Source: Pseudorhodobacter sp.
GTDB lineage: Bacteria; Pseudomonadota; Alphaproteobacteria; Rhodobacterales; Rhodobacteraceae
Direction of reading: 5' to 3'
Length of the DNA: 7,992 bases
Assembly (NCBI GenBank): GCA_024641255.1
Contig: JAHEDL010000071.1
Span: 1-7,992, forward strand
A program made the position numbers and the translations under genes. Positions 6,163 to 7,992 of the stretch are shown piece after piece. The stretch's first letter is position 1, and each line of letters starts with the position of its first letter. Under the pieces are notes generated by a model that had not been told where the DNA came from, ran no database searches, and saw only the letters and a list, made by a program, of their open reading frames with translations.

Positions 6163-7101
6163 ATGAGCCATACGCTTCACCCCATGCGCAAACCCCGTCT
6201 GCAACGGTCGGAACTTGCGGTTCCTGCATCGAACCCGACGATGATCGACAAGGCCGCCGAAGGTGCCGCCGATTACATCTTTCTGGATCTGGAAGACGCC
6301 ATTGCGCCTTCGGAAAAGGAACAGGCGCGCAAGAACGCGATTCAGGCGCTGAACGACATCGACTGGGCTGCCAAGGGCAAAACCGTTTCGGTGCGGATCA
6401 ACGGCTTGGACACCCATTACATGTACCGCGACGTGGTCGACGTGATGGAACAGGCTGGCAGCCGCGTGCATACGCTTTTGGTGCCGAAAGTTGGTGTGAC
6501 CGGCGATCTTTACATGGTCGAAGCCATGGTCAATCAGATCGAACAGGCCAAGGGTTATAGCACCCGCGTTGGCCTGGAAGCCCTGATTGAAACCGCGCTG
6601 GGCATGGCGAATGTGGAAGCCATCGCACAGTTCGGTGGCCGGCTAGAGGCGCTGCACTTTGGCGTGGCCGATTTCGCCGCGTCGATGCGGGCGCGCACCA
6701 CCAATATCGGCGGTTTGAACCCGCATTATCCGGGCGATCAGTGGCACGCCTCGATCAGCCGGATGGTGGTGGCCTGCCGCGCCTATGGCTTGCGTGCCAT
6801 CGACGGCCCGTTCGGTGATTTCAGCGACCCCGAAGGCTATAAGGAAGGCGCGCGCCGTGCCGCTGCCTTGGGCTGCGAAGGCAAATGGGCGATCCATCCG
6901 TCGCAGGTGGCGCTGGCCAATGACGTGTTCTCGCCGCCCGAGGTTGAAGTCACTCGCGCCCGCCGCATCGTTGAAGAACTGCGCAAGGCCGAAGCGCAGG
7001 GCAAAGGTGCCGCCTCCCTTGACGGTCGCATGATTGATGCCGCGTCCGAACGCATGGCGATGAACGTGCTGGTGCTGGCCGACGCCATTTCGGCACGCTG
7101 A
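6163..7101 (+). CDS. mclA: Malyl-CoA lyase (L-malyl-CoA / beta-methylmalyl-CoA lyase)
   Basis: A 312-residue CitE/HpcH-fold lyase. The start at 6163 follows AAGGAAA (6151-6157), and MSHTL...PRLQRSELAVPASNP matches the family's N-terminus. FLDLEDAIAPSEKEQARKN (40-58), RINGLDTHYMYRD with Arg78, LEALIETALGMANVEAI with Glu143, and FGVADFAAS with Asp170 are present; Glu143 and Asp170 are the expected Mg2+ ligands. The ending includes DGPFGDFSDPEGY and GKWAIHPSQVALANDVF. It cleaves (2S)-malyl-CoA to acetyl-CoA and glyoxylate, and some relatives also act on beta-methylmalyl-CoA in the ethylmalonyl-CoA pathway. Placement between sgaA and mtkA favours the cleavage direction. The segment between NIGG and ISRMVVACRAYG is shorter than in the Methylobacterium enzyme. 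The gene is separated from mtkA by 59 bases containing a hairpin. Confidence 0.93.
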   Translation: MSHTLHPMRKPRLQRSELAVPASNPTMIDKAAEGAADYIFLDLEDAIAPSEKEQARKNAIQALNDIDWAAKGKTVSVRINGLDTHYMYRDVVDVMEQAGSRVHTLLVPKVGVTGDLYMVEAMVNQIEQAKGYSTRVGLEALIETALGMANVEAIAQFGGRLEALHFGVADFAASMRARTTNIGGLNPHYPGDQWHASISRMVVACRAYGLRAIDGPFGDFSDPEGYKEGARRAAALGCEGKWAIHPSQVALANDVFSPPEVEVTRARRIVEELRKAEAQGKGAASLDGRMIDAASERMAMNVLVLADAISAR

Positions 7102-7110
7102 TCGCAGCCT

Positions 7111-7132
7111 TTCAAGCCCTGCGGGGCTTGAA
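7111..7132 (+). terminator. Perfect 9-bp hairpin between mclA and mtkA
   Basis: TTCAAGCCC (7111-7119) and GGGCTTGAA (7124-7132) form a perfect 9-bp stem with a TGCG loop, 9 bases after the mclA stop and 28 bases before mtkA. There is no T run after it, so it is a poor intrinsic terminator. It is better read as an intercistronic element that could stabilise the upstream message or lower mtkA expression. Confidence 0.5.
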
Positions 7133-7160
7133 CACCCAAAGCAATTTCACGGAGGATAGC

Positions 7161-7992
7161 ATGGACATCCACGAATATCAGGCCAAGGAAATTCTTGCCC
7201 GTTTCGGCGTGCCGGTGCCGCGCGGCGGTTTGGCCTATAGCCCCGAACAGGCGGGCTATCGTGCCCGCGAGCTGGGCGGCAAGGCTTGGGTCGTCAAGGC
7301 GCAGGTGCATTCGGGTGGTCGCGGTGCCGCGGGCGGCGTCAAGCTGTGCCACACCGCCGATGAGGTTCACGAATTTGCCGCAACTCTGTTCGGGCGGCAG
7401 TTGGTTACCAAGCAAACCGACGCGAACGGCAAGGGCGTTTACCGCGTTTGGGTCGAAGGGGCGTCTGATATCGCGCAGGAAATCTATCTGGGCTTCGTGC
7501 TGGATCGCAAATCCGAACGCATCATGATCGTGGCATCCGGACACGGCGGGATGGAGATCGAGGATCTGGCCGAAAGCGACCCCGACTCCTTGCGTCGCAT
7601 GACGCTGGACCCTGCTGTGGGGCTTTCGGAATATCAGGCGCGCGAACTGGCGTTTCAGCTGGGACTGAAGGGCGGGCAAATCGCGCAGATGGTCACCATT
7701 CTGAAGGCCTGCTACCGCGCCTACCGCGATCTGGATGCGGTGATGGTTGAAATCAATCCGCTGGTTGTGACCGGATCGGGTGATCTGGTGGCGCTGGATG
7801 CCAAGATGTCCTTCGACACCAACGCGCTGTTCCGCCGCCCCGAAATCGCCGAGCTGCGCGATCGCAGTCAGGAAGACCCACGCGAAAGCACGGCGGGCGA
7901 TCATGGCCTGTCTTATGTCGGTCTGACCGGCGATATCGGCTGCATCATCAACGGTGCCGGTCTTGCGATGGCGACGATGGACATGATCAAGC
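7161..7992 (+). CDS. mtkA: Malate-CoA ligase (malate thiokinase) beta subunit, 3' truncated
   Basis: The first 277 residues of an ATP-grasp acyl-CoA ligase beta subunit; the right edge cuts the gene. GGAGGA at 7151-7156 precedes the ATG. MDIHEYQAKEILARFGVPVP is the shared SucC/MtkA start. Lys46 and SGGRGAAGG (51-59) belong to the nucleotide site, with Glu197, Asn199 (EINPLVV) and Asp213 as likely metal and nucleotide ligands. The enzyme joins L-malate and CoA using ATP, giving malyl-CoA for the lyase encoded just upstream. Succinate-CoA ligase (SucC) is the close alternative. MtkA is favoured by the operon and by details such as VVKAQVHSGGRG, AVGLSEYQARELAFQLGL and DHGLSYVGLTGDIGCIINGAGLAMATMDMIK positions 247-277, which resemble methylotroph MtkA more than SucC. 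The alpha subunit gene mtkB is expected beyond the window. Confidence 0.85.
   Translation, partial: MDIHEYQAKEILARFGVPVPRGGLAYSPEQAGYRARELGGKAWVVKAQVHSGGRGAAGGVKLCHTADEVHEFAATLFGRQLVTKQTDANGKGVYRVWVEGASDIAQEIYLGFVLDRKSERIMIVASGHGGMEIEDLAESDPDSLRRMTLDPAVGLSEYQARELAFQLGLKGGQIAQMVTILKACYRAYRDLDAVMVEINPLVVTGSGDLVALDAKMSFDTNALFRRPEIAELRDRSQEDPRESTAGDHGLSYVGLTGDIGCIINGAGLAMATMDMIK

Noticed and set aside
6837..7904. A 355-codon open frame on the minus strand opposite mclA and mtkA
   Set aside because: It has no family features, lies opposite conserved catalytic motifs of both genes and has the same shadow composition.
7161..7992. Housekeeping succinate-CoA ligase beta subunit (sucC)
   Set aside because: Not fully excluded, but the operon with malyl-CoA lyase and residues in the SYVGLTGDIGCI region point to malate-CoA ligase.

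Overview
The window looks like chromosomal DNA from a high-GC alphaproteobacterium, most likely of the Rhodobacteraceae. The evidence is uniform G/C-rich codon use, the protein families present, and a short-chain-acyl-CoA-type regulator (ScfR family). It is gene-dense, with six protein genes and no gap over 300 bases. No tRNA, rRNA, CRISPR array, insertion sequence or phage gene was seen.

Positions 1-3327 (+) hold the end of a tightly packed oxidation operon. A flavin reductase, cut by the left edge, carries an extra C-terminal Nudix-like domain that lacks the metal-binding glutamates. It overlaps by 4 bases (ATGA) a LuxA-like flavin-dependent monooxygenase, followed 9 bases later by an NAD(P)+-dependent aldehyde dehydrogenase. 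The logic is: reductase supplies reduced flavin, monooxygenase oxidises an unknown substrate, dehydrogenase turns the resulting aldehyde into an acid. The substrate cannot be read from the sequence.

Positions 3328-3412 separate convergent genes and contain three consecutive inverted repeats, including a perfect 17-base palindrome with a one-base centre.

Positions 3413-4807 (-) encode an XRE/ScfR-family regulator with an N-terminal helix-turn-helix, a degenerate IrrE-like domain and a C-terminal cysteine cluster. A 147-base AT-rich divergent promoter region (4808-4954) separates it from the next operon. That region holds repeated TTACA units and a TTTG-CA-CAAA element that are candidate operators.

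Positions 4955-7992 (+) are a serine-cycle operon: serine-glyoxylate aminotransferase (sgaA), malyl-CoA lyase (mclA) and the start of malate-CoA ligase beta subunit (mtkA, cut by the right edge). Together MtkAB and Mcl turn malate into malyl-CoA and then acetyl-CoA plus glyoxylate. SgaA aminates the glyoxylate to glycine using serine and releases hydroxypyruvate. This suggests a methylotroph or another user of C1/C2 compounds. The most interesting points are the ScfR regulator facing a serine-cycle operon, the Nudix-like fusion, and a perfect 9-bp hairpin between mclA and mtkA.
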